A stretch of 64,000 nucleotides of DNA from an uncultured Oscillospiraceae bacterium (GTDB lineage Bacteria; Bacillota; Clostridia; Oscillospirales; Oscillospiraceae). The notes beneath the pieces are model-generated. The model saw nothing but the letters and a program-made list of their open reading frames with translations, was not told where the DNA came from and made no database searches. Below, one piece after another: positions 51,670 through 60,789 of the stretch. Location: positions 1-64,000 of the forward strand of contig CAKTMF010000004.1 of the NCBI GenBank assembly GCA_934573855.1. The letters run 5' to 3'. Both the position numbers and the translations under genes were made by a program. The stretch's first letter is position 1; each line of letters begins with the position of its first letter.

Positions 51670-54231
51670 ATGAATGTCAGAAATCGCGGCTGCATACGCC
51701 GTTTGAGCTTCAAGACGCTGCTCGCCGCGCGAAAGCGCAACATAATAGCGATCATCGCCATCGCTCTGACTTCCCTTTTGTTCACCTCACTCTTTACCAT
51801 CGCTATGTCCATCAACGCCACCAACCAGAACTATCAGTTCCGAAGCGTCGGGACATACTCGCACGGCTCGTTCAAGGAAGTGAGCGAGGAACAGATAGCG
51901 GCTCTCTCGGCCCATCCGAAGGTAAAGGCTTCCGGTACAAGGACGGTCATTGGCCTGTGTACATCCGGCGCCTTTGAGAAAAACTACGGCGAGGTCAGCT
52001 ACATGTCCGACAACACTGCGAAGTGGAGCTACGCCCAGCCTACATCCGGACGCATGCCGAGGAGCGGCAACGAGATCGCCATGGATACGACGGCGCTCGC
52101 CCTGCTCGGCGTGACTCCGGAGCTTGGAGCTCAGGTAACGTTCACATATACCATCGCTGACAAGGAGCAGCTCGGCAGCGACGTCACCGACACGTTTACA
52201 CTCGTCGGCTGGTGGGACTACGACCGGCTCATGGATGTACATTATCTCAATGTGTCCGAGGAATACGTCAGACGCATTGAGGCCGAGGCAATGGCGGACG
52301 GAATGGAACCGTTCCGCACCGACCTGAATGTCATGCTCTCAAGCTCCGTCGGCATAGAGGAAACGCTGACGAGGATCGCCGAGGACTGCGGCTATACCGC
52401 TGGCGATGAGGCGGGCTGCATACGCCTTGGCGTGAACTGGGGCTACACCATGACGCAGCTCTCCGACACCATGGGCGCTGGCGGGCTTCTTGCGATCGCG
52501 GCGATAGCGGTGCTTGTGGCGTTCACGGGTCATCTTGTCATCTACAACATTTTTCAGATATCCGTCGCGGGCGACATCCGCTTTTACGGTCTATTAAAAA
52601 CCATCGGCGTGACGCCTCGGCAGCTGCGCCGTATCATCCGCCAGCAGGCGCTAATGCTCAGCGCAGCCGGTATCCCGCTCGGTCTTCTGCTCGGCTACGG
52701 CGTCGGTGCGGCGGCCGTCCCCATAACCCTCGCCAGCTCGACCTTCAGCGCGGTATACACCTCCATCAGTATTTCCCCGTGGATATTCCTCGGCTCCGCT
52801 GCATTTTCGCTCGTGACGGTGCTGCTCTCCTGCTCGCGTCCGGGCCGTATTGCAGGGAATGTGTCCCCGGTGGAGGCGCTCAGGTACACCGAAACGCAGC
52901 ACATCAGCCGTAAACCCCGCGTCACGCGGCGTGTGACGCCGTTTTCCATGGCATGCGCCAATCTCGGCAGAGGGACGAAAAAGACTGCGCTGGTGATAAT
53001 CTCCCTCGCGCTCGCCGTGGTGCTGCTCGATCTTTTGTCTGCGCTCCTCGGCGGCTTTGATATGGATAAATATCTGAGCCACAGTATATGTGCGGATTTT
53101 ATCGTCAGCACCCCGGATTATTTCAATTATCACGGAATTATGCTCACGAAGGAGGACATCTCCCCCGTCATGGCAAACACCGAGCAGTCTCGCGGCGGTT
53201 TTACCTATACCTCCGCCCTGATATACACATACCTGCCTGAAGAGGTATGGATGGACGAGGCCGCTCATTACATGCGCGGACAAAACGCAGAGGATATGCT
53301 CGCCGCCGCAGAGCGCGAGGGAGACAAGATCTCCGCCGTCTCCCAGATCGAGGCGCTCGACCCGGCGCTGATGGATAAGGTAAGAGTCATAGACGGAGAC
53401 ATTTCCCCGCTGCTCGACCCGGACAGCCGCTCGATAGCGATAGATGTGAGCCTTGACGATTCGGGAAATCTGCCCGATCCCGATATCTACCCCGCCGTCG
53501 GCGACAGGGTCAAGGTGACATTTGACACGAACGGCAGACAGTGGGACGCCGAGTACACCGTCTGCGCGCTGGTCGAGATACCCTATACCATGACGAGCCG
53601 CTTCTATACCATGGGATATCGGACCCTGATGGGCGTCGAGACGCTTACCCGCGAGGTCGGCGAGGAGTGGGTATTCCCAATGGCGTATGTATTCGACACG
53701 CCGGATGACGAGGCGGAGGCGGCGGCTGAGAGCTATCTCAGCGAGCTTTCCTCTTCCGCCGGCTCCTCCGTCATGTACGAGAGCAAGGCCACGAAGCGCG
53801 AACACTTTCATGAATTTCAGATGACCTTTGCCGTTCTCGGCGGGCTTTTGTGCGCAATAATCGGTATAGTCGGCATTTTGAATTTCTTCAATGCTATGAT
53901 GACGTCCGTCCTTTCACGGCAGCGTGAATTTGCCGTGCTGCACGCAGTCGGACAGAGCGCAAAGCAGCTCAAGGCCATGCTGATATGCGAAGGACTTTTG
54001 TACACGGTGGGCGCGGGGAGCATTTCCCTGCTGCTGAGCGCGGTGATAAACCCGCTTGCCGGAAGGATATTTGAGAACGCCTACTGGTTCTACAGCTACC
54101 GCTTTACCATGACCCCAGTGCTTCTCGCAATACCGGCATTCGCGCTGCTCGGCTGCGTTATCCCCGCGATAATGTACAAGCAGAGTACAAAGCGCAGTAT
54201 CGCCGAGTGTCTCCGCGAGGCGGAGAACTGA
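51670..54231 (+). CDS. FtsX-domain ABC permease
   Basis: A permease of about 853 residues. Order: first transmembrane helix (about 19-40), a large extracytoplasmic MacB_PCD-like domain, an FtsX block of three helices (about 275-400), a second long extracytoplasmic region, and a final FtsX block (about 715-840). It probably exports, or senses and removes, an envelope-active compound with the ATPase upstream. ATG at 51670 has GGAGG at 7 bases; a GTG three codons earlier is possible. Substrate unknown. Confidence 0.92.
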   Translation: MNVRNRGCIRRLSFKTLLAARKRNIIAIIAIALTSLLFTSLFTIAMSINATNQNYQFRSVGTYSHGSFKEVSEEQIAALSAHPKVKASGTRTVIGLCTSGAFEKNYGEVSYMSDNTAKWSYAQPTSGRMPRSGNEIAMDTTALALLGVTPELGAQVTFTYTIADKEQLGSDVTDTFTLVGWWDYDRLMDVHYLNVSEEYVRRIEAEAMADGMEPFRTDLNVMLSSSVGIEETLTRIAEDCGYTAGDEAGCIRLGVNWGYTMTQLSDTMGAGGLLAIAAIAVLVAFTGHLVIYNIFQISVAGDIRFYGLLKTIGVTPRQLRRIIRQQALMLSAAGIPLGLLLGYGVGAAAVPITLASSTFSAVYTSISISPWIFLGSAAFSLVTVLLSCSRPGRIAGNVSPVEALRYTETQHISRKPRVTRRVTPFSMACANLGRGTKKTALVIISLALAVVLLDLLSALLGGFDMDKYLSHSICADFIVSTPDYFNYHGIMLTKEDISPVMANTEQSRGGFTYTSALIYTYLPEEVWMDEAAHYMRGQNAEDMLAAAEREGDKISAVSQIEALDPALMDKVRVIDGDISPLLDPDSRSIAIDVSLDDSGNLPDPDIYPAVGDRVKVTFDTNGRQWDAEYTVCALVEIPYTMTSRFYTMGYRTLMGVETLTREVGEEWVFPMAYVFDTPDDEAEAAAESYLSELSSSAGSSVMYESKATKREHFHEFQMTFAVLGGLLCAIIGIVGILNFFNAMMTSVLSRQREFAVLHAVGQSAKQLKAMLICEGLLYTVGAGSISLLLSAVINPLAGRIFENAYWFYSYRFTMTPVLLAIPAFALLGCVIPAIMYKQSTKRSIAECLREAEN

Positions 54232-54252
54232 ATTTCCCTCGCACTATATGAT

Positions 54253-54286
54253 AACAGCGCAGCTCTTAAAAAGAGCTGCGCTGTTT
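54253..54286. terminator. Bidirectional terminator between convergent genes
   Basis: AACAGCGCAGCTCTT and AAGAGCTGCGCTGTT form a perfect 15-bp stem over AAA. It separates the ABC permease (plus) from the lipoprotein (minus). Confidence 0.85.
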
Positions 54287-54314
54287 GAGTTATATCCCTC
54301 GCCGATCTTTCGCT

Positions 54315-55241
54315 TCAAGCAAAAGGCACATACTCGACGCTCTCGGATATGCCCGTGTCGCCGCTGTCGGCGCTTGCCGAGTATTTGCTCAAAAAGCCGC
54401 TGAAATCAAAGCTGTTCTTGCATGCGACGAAGGTGTCGAGGTCGGTGGTGTAGAGGTCAGGGGCAATGACGAAGCCGAGGTTGCTGTAGCTGATATAGTA
54501 GTTCACAGAGTAGGCGGAGGCCTGCTTCAGGATGTCCTCAAAGAACATGGCATAGCTCGTGGCCGCGCCGGGGACGGAAACCTCGGCAAGGACGGCGGTG
54601 TGGATATCCTGAGAGCCGTCGTCAGCGGAATAATTATCAAGAACGTTCAGCAGGAAATAGTTTTTTACCCTGATGACGTCCGAGTAATTCTGCGCATCCA
54701 AAAGTGTGTATATCGATCCCCACTGGCGCAGGACGCCCTCCGCGTTCACCCCGTCTGTGAGTACGGGAGACCACTCAAACATGCTGTCAAGATACGGGCA
54801 AAGAGCGTTCTTTGACTCTACATCCGTGAAAAACGGTTCGAGCGCCTGGATATAGAAAATAACATTGTTTGGATCTGCCGGGTCGGTAATAAATACCATA
54901 AGTCTCGTCACTCCGCCGCCCGCGTCGATGGTACGCCAGTCGACGTTCCATCCCTTGGGCGCGACGCAGGAGAAAAGCTCGCAGGAGAACGAGTCCGTCT
55001 CGAGCTTCTGCGGCTGCGGGGCAGGCTCCGGCGTGGAGGGGACAGGCTCCGGCGTACTGGGAGCCGGCGCAGGGTCAGAGGACTGAGAGCCTGGGGACGG
55101 CTGGCCGAGAGTCCCTATCCCGTCAGAGGCGGAAGAAGGCTCCATATCCAGCTTTCCAAGGCCGCTCACATCGTTTGAGCCGCATGCGGCGAGAGAGAGC
55201 AGCATTATCGCCGCGAGGAAAATAGAAGTCGCTTTTTTCAC
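54315..55241 (-). CDS. Uncharacterised lipoprotein
   Basis: A 308-residue protein I do not recognise. A GTG start gives signal peptide KKATSIFLAAIMLLSLAAC with the lipidated Cys at about 20. A long Pro/Ser/Glu linker (about 40-75, with repeated PSTPEP) follows, then a globular domain with Trp, Tyr and Asp. GGAGGG precedes the start. It lies 28 bases after the anchored 343-residue protein and downstream of an M4 peptidase, so all three may work at the cell surface. Confidence 0.82.
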   Translation of the reverse strand: MKKATSIFLAAIMLLSLAACGSNDVSGLGKLDMEPSSASDGIGTLGQPSPGSQSSDPAPAPSTPEPVPSTPEPAPQPQKLETDSFSCELFSCVAPKGWNVDWRTIDAGGGVTRLMVFITDPADPNNVIFYIQALEPFFTDVESKNALCPYLDSMFEWSPVLTDGVNAEGVLRQWGSIYTLLDAQNYSDVIRVKNYFLLNVLDNYSADDGSQDIHTAVLAEVSVPGAATSYAMFFEDILKQASAYSVNYYISYSNLGFVIAPDLYTTDLDTFVACKNSFDFSGFLSKYSASADSGDTGISESVEYVPFA

Positions 55242-55269
55242 GGAAACACCCTCCTGTCATAGATCAGTT

Positions 55270-56301
55270 TTAGTCAAAGCTGACGCTTTCGAGCGAGCTG
55301 AGGCAGAGCGCGCTGAGGTCGTCGGACGCGGGCGCGCCGTCCCTCACGCCGAAGCAGAGGAGATATACCCCGGTCTCATCCGCGTTTGCGATGCAGAGGC
55401 GTCCGGAAAACCCTTCCCCTCCGGCTGACATCGTCATGGGGTAGCTGTATACGCTGCGCCCGGCGAGCTTGATCTCCTGCCCCTCGGAAAACACCGCGCT
55501 GTCCGCGCCGAGATACCCCGCGACAAAGTCGGGATTTTCCGCCGCGCGGTCAATGAAGTCCTGCCGGTTATATATCGCCTTGCCGTTGTCGTCCGCATTG
55601 CAGTAAACGGCAAGCAGAACGCAGTTCTCGTTCCGGCTGAGGAAGCCGATGGTGAGTTCGCTGGTCGTGAGCATATCCGGAATATCCAGCGAAATGCCCG
55701 CGTCCGTGTTGGCGCGGCGCGTCATCTTCTCGGAATATGCCCCGGCATACGCATTTTCGGCCGTGCGGAGCGTGTCGATGGCATAATAGACGGGCGTATT
55801 GAGCGCGTTTGCCTCCGACGAGACGGTCGTATACTGGATATAAAAGCTCTTGTACAGCTCGAGATACCTGTCGATCGTCAGCGCCGAGCTGCCGGAGCCT
55901 ACCTTATAGCGCGTGAGATAGAGGGTCTTGCCGTTCACCGGCACCTCCTGAATGGGAGTGGACTCCACCGAGGAGAAGGACGAGAGCATGAATCTGTCGC
56001 AGGCCTTGAAATACTTTTTGGGCGTCATCCCCTTTTTATCGATGCGGGAGACGAGGAGCTTTCCGTCGCCGTAGTACACGCAGGCCGAATCGTCCTCCCA
56101 TCCCGCGCGGCAGCCGGAGGGATAGAGGAAGCAGAATCCGATGTCCTTTCCGCTGTAGAGCGAGAGTGGCGCGGGGACGGCGTTTTCGGCGGATCTGTCG
56201 GCCTTATTGACGCTGTAGCCGCGAAGGAGCGACGGGAGAATGACGGCAGCCGCGATAATAACAACGGCCGCGGCGATCAAAAGAGGTCTTTTTCTGTTCA
56301 T
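55270..56301 (-). CDS. Membrane-anchored extracytoplasmic protein
   Basis: A 343-residue protein I do not recognise. It has one N-terminal transmembrane anchor (about 5-28) and an external domain containing FCFLYPSGCRAGW near residue 55. The C-terminal half has a repeated beta pattern (SLDIPDMLTTSELTIGFLS), perhaps related to the N-terminal half. It lies between the M4 peptidase (13 bases) and the lipoprotein, so it is probably cotranscribed with both. GAGGAGGG precedes the ATG. Confidence 0.8.
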   Translation of the reverse strand: MNRKRPLLIAAAVVIIAAAVILPSLLRGYSVNKADRSAENAVPAPLSLYSGKDIGFCFLYPSGCRAGWEDDSACVYYGDGKLLVSRIDKKGMTPKKYFKACDRFMLSSFSSVESTPIQEVPVNGKTLYLTRYKVGSGSSALTIDRYLELYKSFYIQYTTVSSEANALNTPVYYAIDTLRTAENAYAGAYSEKMTRRANTDAGISLDIPDMLTTSELTIGFLSRNENCVLLAVYCNADDNGKAIYNRQDFIDRAAENPDFVAGYLGADSAVFSEGQEIKLAGRSVYSYPMTMSAGGEGFSGRLCIANADETGVYLLCFGVRDGAPASDDLSALCLSSLESVSFD

Positions 56302-56314
56302 ACCGTTGCCCTCC

Positions 56315-58081
56315 TCATATCATATTGGCGTTTTTGAACGCCTGCGTGAGGACATCCTTGTACGCCGCGTCAAAGCCATTTATATCCATGCTCATCATAA
56401 GCGCGGCATAGATCTCCTCATAGCCCACCGTGGGAGTGAGAAGCTCGATGGATGTGAGCCAAAGAGAGCGCTGCTGTTCCATCGTCATACCCGCCTTGTA
56501 GAGGATATACGCCATCTGTGAGAGGAGCGAGCTGTTCTGGTGTACGCCGCCGAGGTCGTTTTCATTTGGCGAGGGTTTATCGGCGGGCTGCTGGTAATAT
56601 GTCCCGCCGACCCTGACGGGCTGATAATAGTCCATGGGCGAGCTCATGGAGCGCAGGGCATTGCCGCTGTTTTCCCCGACGAGCCAACGTGTGTCGCTCG
56701 TATAGCCGTTCATCATCTCGCAGAGATTGCCCATGATATCGCTGTACGCCTCGTTTATCGCGCCGGAGGTGTTGGCGTAATAGTTGCCGACGGCGGAGCA
56801 GTTCGTGACGCCGTGGGTAAACTCATGGCCGACGACATCCATGGCCTCGCTGAAATAGTTTACATCGCTCGCGCCGAAGACGGCCCAGCCGTACATGACG
56901 CCGCAGTAGCCCGCATTGTCCACTGGCGAGCCGTTAGCGTCACAGTAGCCGACGCAGACCATTATCGGCAGCCCGGAGCCGTCCACGGAGTAAACTCCCA
57001 GCTCGGCGTAGAAATCATATGCCTTTATATATCGGTCATAGGCCAGAATGTCGCTATTGCGCCAGATATATGGGTCCTCGCTGCATACGAAATCCATGCT
57101 GCCTTTATAGACCACGCCATAGAAATCGCCCACGGCAATGCTGCGCTCTGCGTCCATGAGGTAGTAAAGGCCGGTGTTGGGGTTGCGCGAGATGGGTACC
57201 GTGACCGTCTCGGTGGTGTTGTCGTAGCGCGTGACCTCAAAGCTCACAAGCTCCCGCTCAAGGCCGTCGAAGTATTTCCCCGGCTGGAAGGCGTCGGTAT
57301 TGGTGGTCTCGAACGACGCCACGGGCAGGCGGTACAGATATGTCCCGTCTACTGCGACGAAATGCTCAAAGTACTCCATTCCCCAGTCGCCGGCGGTAGT
57401 ATTGGGATTATTGGTATACACCACCCACGCGCGGTAGGATACGTCGCCAATCGTGACGGCCACCTTATGGGTCTGGTCGGTGTAGTATTTAAGCTGAAGA
57501 TCGGGAAGCTGTTGTCTGACGATCTCCTCGGCCTGCTCCTTTCCGATGTTCTCGGCGGACGGCGCAATGCCCAGATTCGGGACAAAGGAGTTGGATAGTC
57601 CGGCGGTATAGCCCTCCGGGTCTATAACGACGCGGAGCGTCGCGTACATCACGGTGACGTCGCCATAGCGCTGCTGGAAGGTATAGTATGTATAGCCGTC
57701 GTCATCGCGGCTGCCGGAGACGCAGAAAAACTCCGACCCCGCGCCGAGGCCGATAAGCCCGGCCACGCCCTGAAGTGCGGCGACGGCCTGCTCGTAATCC
57801 TCGACCTTTCCGTCGTAGAACCTGCCCTGAAGGAAGGTGACATACCCCTCCTCGCCGTAAACAAAACGGGCGTTTCCGCCGTTCATGTTCTGTATATCCT
57901 CTTCAGAGAGCTGAGTAAGGTCGCTGTCCGTCGAGGAGCCGACCACATCCCCCGAATCCGAAACATGCTCCCCGAGAAGAAATTCGTTTGGATACAGGCG
58001 GTAGGTATCAAATCCTCCGCCGCAGCCTGCCATGGCCAGAACCATGGTCAGAGCAAGGATAATGCACATCACTTTTTTCAT
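56315..58081 (-). CDS. M4-family metallopeptidase lipoprotein (thermolysin-like)
   Basis: A 588-residue zinc peptidase tethered as a lipoprotein: signal MKKVMCIILALTMVLAMAGC with Cys20. FTP/PepSY-like propeptide regions span about 60-230. The catalytic domain has HEFTH (about 417-421), the third zinc ligand Glu in GAINEAYSDIMG about 20 residues later, and the transition-state His in GGVHQNSS. M4 peptidases are usually secreted without a lipid anchor, so tethering is notable. ATG at 58081 follows GGAG. The next two genes encode membrane-anchored proteins that could be partners or substrates. Confidence 0.92.
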   Translation of the reverse strand: MKKVMCIILALTMVLAMAGCGGGFDTYRLYPNEFLLGEHVSDSGDVVGSSTDSDLTQLSEEDIQNMNGGNARFVYGEEGYVTFLQGRFYDGKVEDYEQAVAALQGVAGLIGLGAGSEFFCVSGSRDDDGYTYYTFQQRYGDVTVMYATLRVVIDPEGYTAGLSNSFVPNLGIAPSAENIGKEQAEEIVRQQLPDLQLKYYTDQTHKVAVTIGDVSYRAWVVYTNNPNTTAGDWGMEYFEHFVAVDGTYLYRLPVASFETTNTDAFQPGKYFDGLERELVSFEVTRYDNTTETVTVPISRNPNTGLYYLMDAERSIAVGDFYGVVYKGSMDFVCSEDPYIWRNSDILAYDRYIKAYDFYAELGVYSVDGSGLPIMVCVGYCDANGSPVDNAGYCGVMYGWAVFGASDVNYFSEAMDVVGHEFTHGVTNCSAVGNYYANTSGAINEAYSDIMGNLCEMMNGYTSDTRWLVGENSGNALRSMSSPMDYYQPVRVGGTYYQQPADKPSPNENDLGGVHQNSSLLSQMAYILYKAGMTMEQQRSLWLTSIELLTPTVGYEEIYAALMMSMDINGFDAAYKDVLTQAFKNANMI

Positions 58082-58308
58082 ATTGATCTGCTCCTTTGCT
58101 TCATTCAGCTTGATTATTACATAAATTCCAGTTGAAAACAAGTATTTTTTTATCCGTCCGTGCGCGCAAAGTCCCGGATATGGTACAGAGCATGCGCTAT
58201 TATATGCTCACAGAAAGGGAAAACGCCTCTCGGTGCGCCGGGCAGGAAATCATTTCCAGCGTTTGCCGGGCGGCAAATAAAAAGATTTTTGGAAGGGAGA
58301 TCACGGTC

Positions 58309-59154
58309 ATGACGTATAAGATCGGTTTTTTGGCGGAACACAAAAAAAGCAAGGCGGCAGACGCTTTCGCGAACAAGCCCGCTCCGGCTGCGCCGCGAAG
58401 GTCGCTGGTGAGCGTCTATTTTCCTCAGCGCAATTTAGATCTCGCGTATTATAATGACAAATTTGATCTGCACGTCGGGGATACGGTATACGTCGACGGG
58501 AAGCTCGAGGGCATGCGCGGGAGAGTAACGGCGGTCAATTACTGCTTTAAGATAAAGCTCTCCGATTATAAGCGCGTTATCGCTCTTGTGGACACCGGGG
58601 TACACGGGGAGCTTTTCTCAGCGGATTCTCATTTCGTGACGCTGGATCCGTGCGCGCTCGCGCGGGAAAAGGTGCGGCTCTGGTACATGAGTCCGGAGGC
58701 TCCGGAGGATGAGTATATCAGCGGCAGCGGCGAGGGCGAGCGCTTCAGCCTTGTCGGGCTTGACGGCACGAACGTTTCGGATATCATGAAGAAGATGGAC
58801 CTCTCTCCCGCCGCGGCGGAGCGCGGGCATAACTATTACGCGGAAAACCGCGTGCGTTATTTCTGTGTCGACCACGGCCGCGGCTACGCGATAGTTGAGG
58901 GCAGCCGGCCCTATGAGGTGGAATTCGAGTATGGCAGCGACGGCAGCGTAGGCGCTCTCACCTGCTCCTGCTACTGCACGGGCGGCTGCAAGCACGAATT
59001 TGCGGCTATGCTCCAGCTGAGCGAGACTCTCAACTGTCTGTCGGATATGTTTCCCGACGATGCCGGGGTCCCCGAATACTTCGCCGCGATCGTCAAGACA
59101 GACCTTTTCAGCCTTGCGGTCGACGGGAAGAAGAACGGCAGTTTCATCCTGTGA
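58309..59154 (+). CDS. SWIM zinc-finger protein
   Basis: A 281-residue protein with a SWIM motif near the C-terminus (CSCYCTGGCKHE, CxCx4-5CxH). SWIM domains bind DNA or protein and usually accompany SNF2-type helicases; none is fused or adjacent. The N-terminal part has a KOW/SH3-like stretch (VGDTVYVDGKLEGMRGRVTAVNYCFKI is its core region, about 65-90). Start ATG 58309 has GGAAGGGAG upstream; the longer frame to 58132 lacks a good start and enters the promoter region of the peptidase gene. Function unknown. Confidence 0.78.
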   Translation: MTYKIGFLAEHKKSKAADAFANKPAPAAPRRSLVSVYFPQRNLDLAYYNDKFDLHVGDTVYVDGKLEGMRGRVTAVNYCFKIKLSDYKRVIALVDTGVHGELFSADSHFVTLDPCALAREKVRLWYMSPEAPEDEYISGSGEGERFSLVGLDGTNVSDIMKKMDLSPAAAERGHNYYAENRVRYFCVDHGRGYAIVEGSRPYEVEFEYGSDGSVGALTCSCYCTGGCKHEFAAMLQLSETLNCLSDMFPDDAGVPEYFAAIVKTDLFSLAVDGKKNGSFIL

Positions 59155-59227
59155 GCGTCATAAATTTTTTTCATGAGCCGCGGACGATTTTTGTATGCAA
59201 AGCCAGCAAATGCCTGTATGTTTCTCT

Positions 59228-59256
59228 TTGCAATAAAAGGGTGCGTGTGCTATAAT
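59228..59256 (+). promoter_or_regulatory. Promoter of the hydrogenase gene
   Basis: TTGCAA (59228-59233), 17 bases, TATAAT (59251-59256). The leader to the ATG at 59350 is about 85 bases; I see no named riboswitch in it. Confidence 0.75.
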
Positions 59257-59349
59257 ATCAGTTGCCGGACAGGTCGTGATTCGCATGTCCGCGCGGGGTT
59301 TTCCTGACGTTTATTTTCCCATATACTTCGTTCGGAAAGGAAAAGAGAT

Positions 59350-60789
59350 ATGTACAAGTTTGATACCAAGGTCCAGCATCTGAAGTATAAGGTACTGCGT
59401 ACCGTGGCCCGTCATGCATGGGCCGGAGATTTCTACAAGTCTGCGCTCGATATCCCCAAGGAGATCATTCCGGGAAAGACCCCGACTATGCGCTGCTGCG
59501 TATACAAGGAGCGCGCGATACTGGCCGAGCGCGTCAAGCTTGCGGCTGGCGGCGACCGCAGCGACCCGAACGTCATCCAGGCCATTGATATCGCCTGCGA
59601 CGAGTGTCCCGCAGAGGGCTACGCGGTAACGGAGGCATGCAGGGGCTGTCTCGCCCACAGGTGCGAGGACTCCTGTCCCCGCGGCGCTATCACGCACGAT
59701 GAGAACCATCACGCCCACATTGATAAGAGCAAGTGCATAAACTGCGGCAAGTGCGCAAAGGCCTGTCCCTACGGCGCAATAATCGACCATGAGCGCCCCT
59801 GCAAGATGGCGTGCAAGGTCGGCGCGATACAGATGAACGAGGACGGCACTGTCAGGATCGACGATTCCCGCTGCACCTCCTGCGGCGCGTGCGTCTACCG
59901 CTGCCCGTTCGGCGCGGTCTCGGATAAGTCCTTTATTCTCGACGTAATAAATCTTCTCAAGTCCGACTTTCGCGTATATGCCCTGCCCGCGCCGAGCATT
60001 GCCGGCCAGTTTACCTACGCCAAGCCAGGTCAGGTGATGTCCGGAATAAAGCTCCTCGGCTTCCACAAGGTCGTCGAGGTCGCTCTGGGTGCGGATATCG
60101 TGGCCGCGTCCGAGGGCGCGGAGCTTGCGGAAAAGGGATTTCTTACCAGCTCGTGCTGCCCCGCCTTCGTCTCCTTTGTAAGGACTCAGTTCCCGTCCCT
60201 CGCCTCCAACATTTCTCACAACCCTTCCCCCATGGTCGCGATAGCGAAGTTTATAAAGGAGAAGGACCCCGAGGCCAAGACCGTTTTCATCGGCCCCTGC
60301 ATTGCGAAGAAAAAAGAGGCCCAGCTCCCCGGGGCGCGAGAATGGATCGACTGCGTGCTGACGTTTGAGGAGCTGCAGGCCCTGTTTGACAGCAAGGATA
60401 TCGACATCGCGACGCTCCCCGTCTCCGACGTCAACGACGCATCCGGCTTTGGCCGCGCGTTCGCGCGCAGCGGCGGTCTTTCAGAGGCGGCGGCCGAGGC
60501 CATAGCCGAGCAGAAGCTTGACTTTGAGGCAAAACCCCTGGTATGCAGCGGTTTTGACGAGTGCCGTCTCGCGCTGCTCAAGGCGTCCAAGGGCAAGCTC
60601 GACTTCAACTTTATCGAGGGCATGGCCTGTATCGGCGGCTGTGTGAACGGCTCGGGCTGTCTGACTCATAATCCCACCGGGCTGGCGCTCGTCAACGCCC
60701 ACGGAAAGCAGGCCCAGCACCGCACCATTTCCGAGGCGGTCGACAATGCGGAAAATATAGTTGTTGAGGAAGTTGAAGAAAATGAATAA
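59350..60789 (+). CDS. Group B-like [FeFe]-hydrogenase
   Basis: A 479-residue monomeric enzyme. The N-terminal half has several 4Fe-4S sites (CRGCLAHRCEDSCP, CINCGKCAKACP, CTSCGACVYRCP plus CKMAC). H-cluster motifs follow: L1 TSSCCPAF (about 266-273), L2 IGPCIAKKKEA (about 314) and L3 EGMACIGGCVNGSG (about 423). TSxCCP and Ser in the last glycine run mark the poorly studied group B rather than group A. It probably produces or senses H2 with ferredoxin. HydE, HydF and HydG, needed for maturation, are not in the window. Its gene overlaps the next one by 8 bases. Confidence 0.9.
   Translation: MYKFDTKVQHLKYKVLRTVARHAWAGDFYKSALDIPKEIIPGKTPTMRCCVYKERAILAERVKLAAGGDRSDPNVIQAIDIACDECPAEGYAVTEACRGCLAHRCEDSCPRGAITHDENHHAHIDKSKCINCGKCAKACPYGAIIDHERPCKMACKVGAIQMNEDGTVRIDDSRCTSCGACVYRCPFGAVSDKSFILDVINLLKSDFRVYALPAPSIAGQFTYAKPGQVMSGIKLLGFHKVVEVALGADIVAASEGAELAEKGFLTSSCCPAFVSFVRTQFPSLASNISHNPSPMVAIAKFIKEKDPEAKTVFIGPCIAKKKEAQLPGAREWIDCVLTFEELQALFDSKDIDIATLPVSDVNDASGFGRAFARSGGLSEAAAEAIAEQKLDFEAKPLVCSGFDECRLALLKASKGKLDFNFIEGMACIGGCVNGSGCLTHNPTGLALVNAHGKQAQHRTISEAVDNAENIVVEEVEENE

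Noticed and set aside
58132..58308. N-terminal extension of the SWIM protein
   Set aside because: No ribosome binding site, unrelated composition, and it overlaps the promoter area of the divergent peptidase gene.
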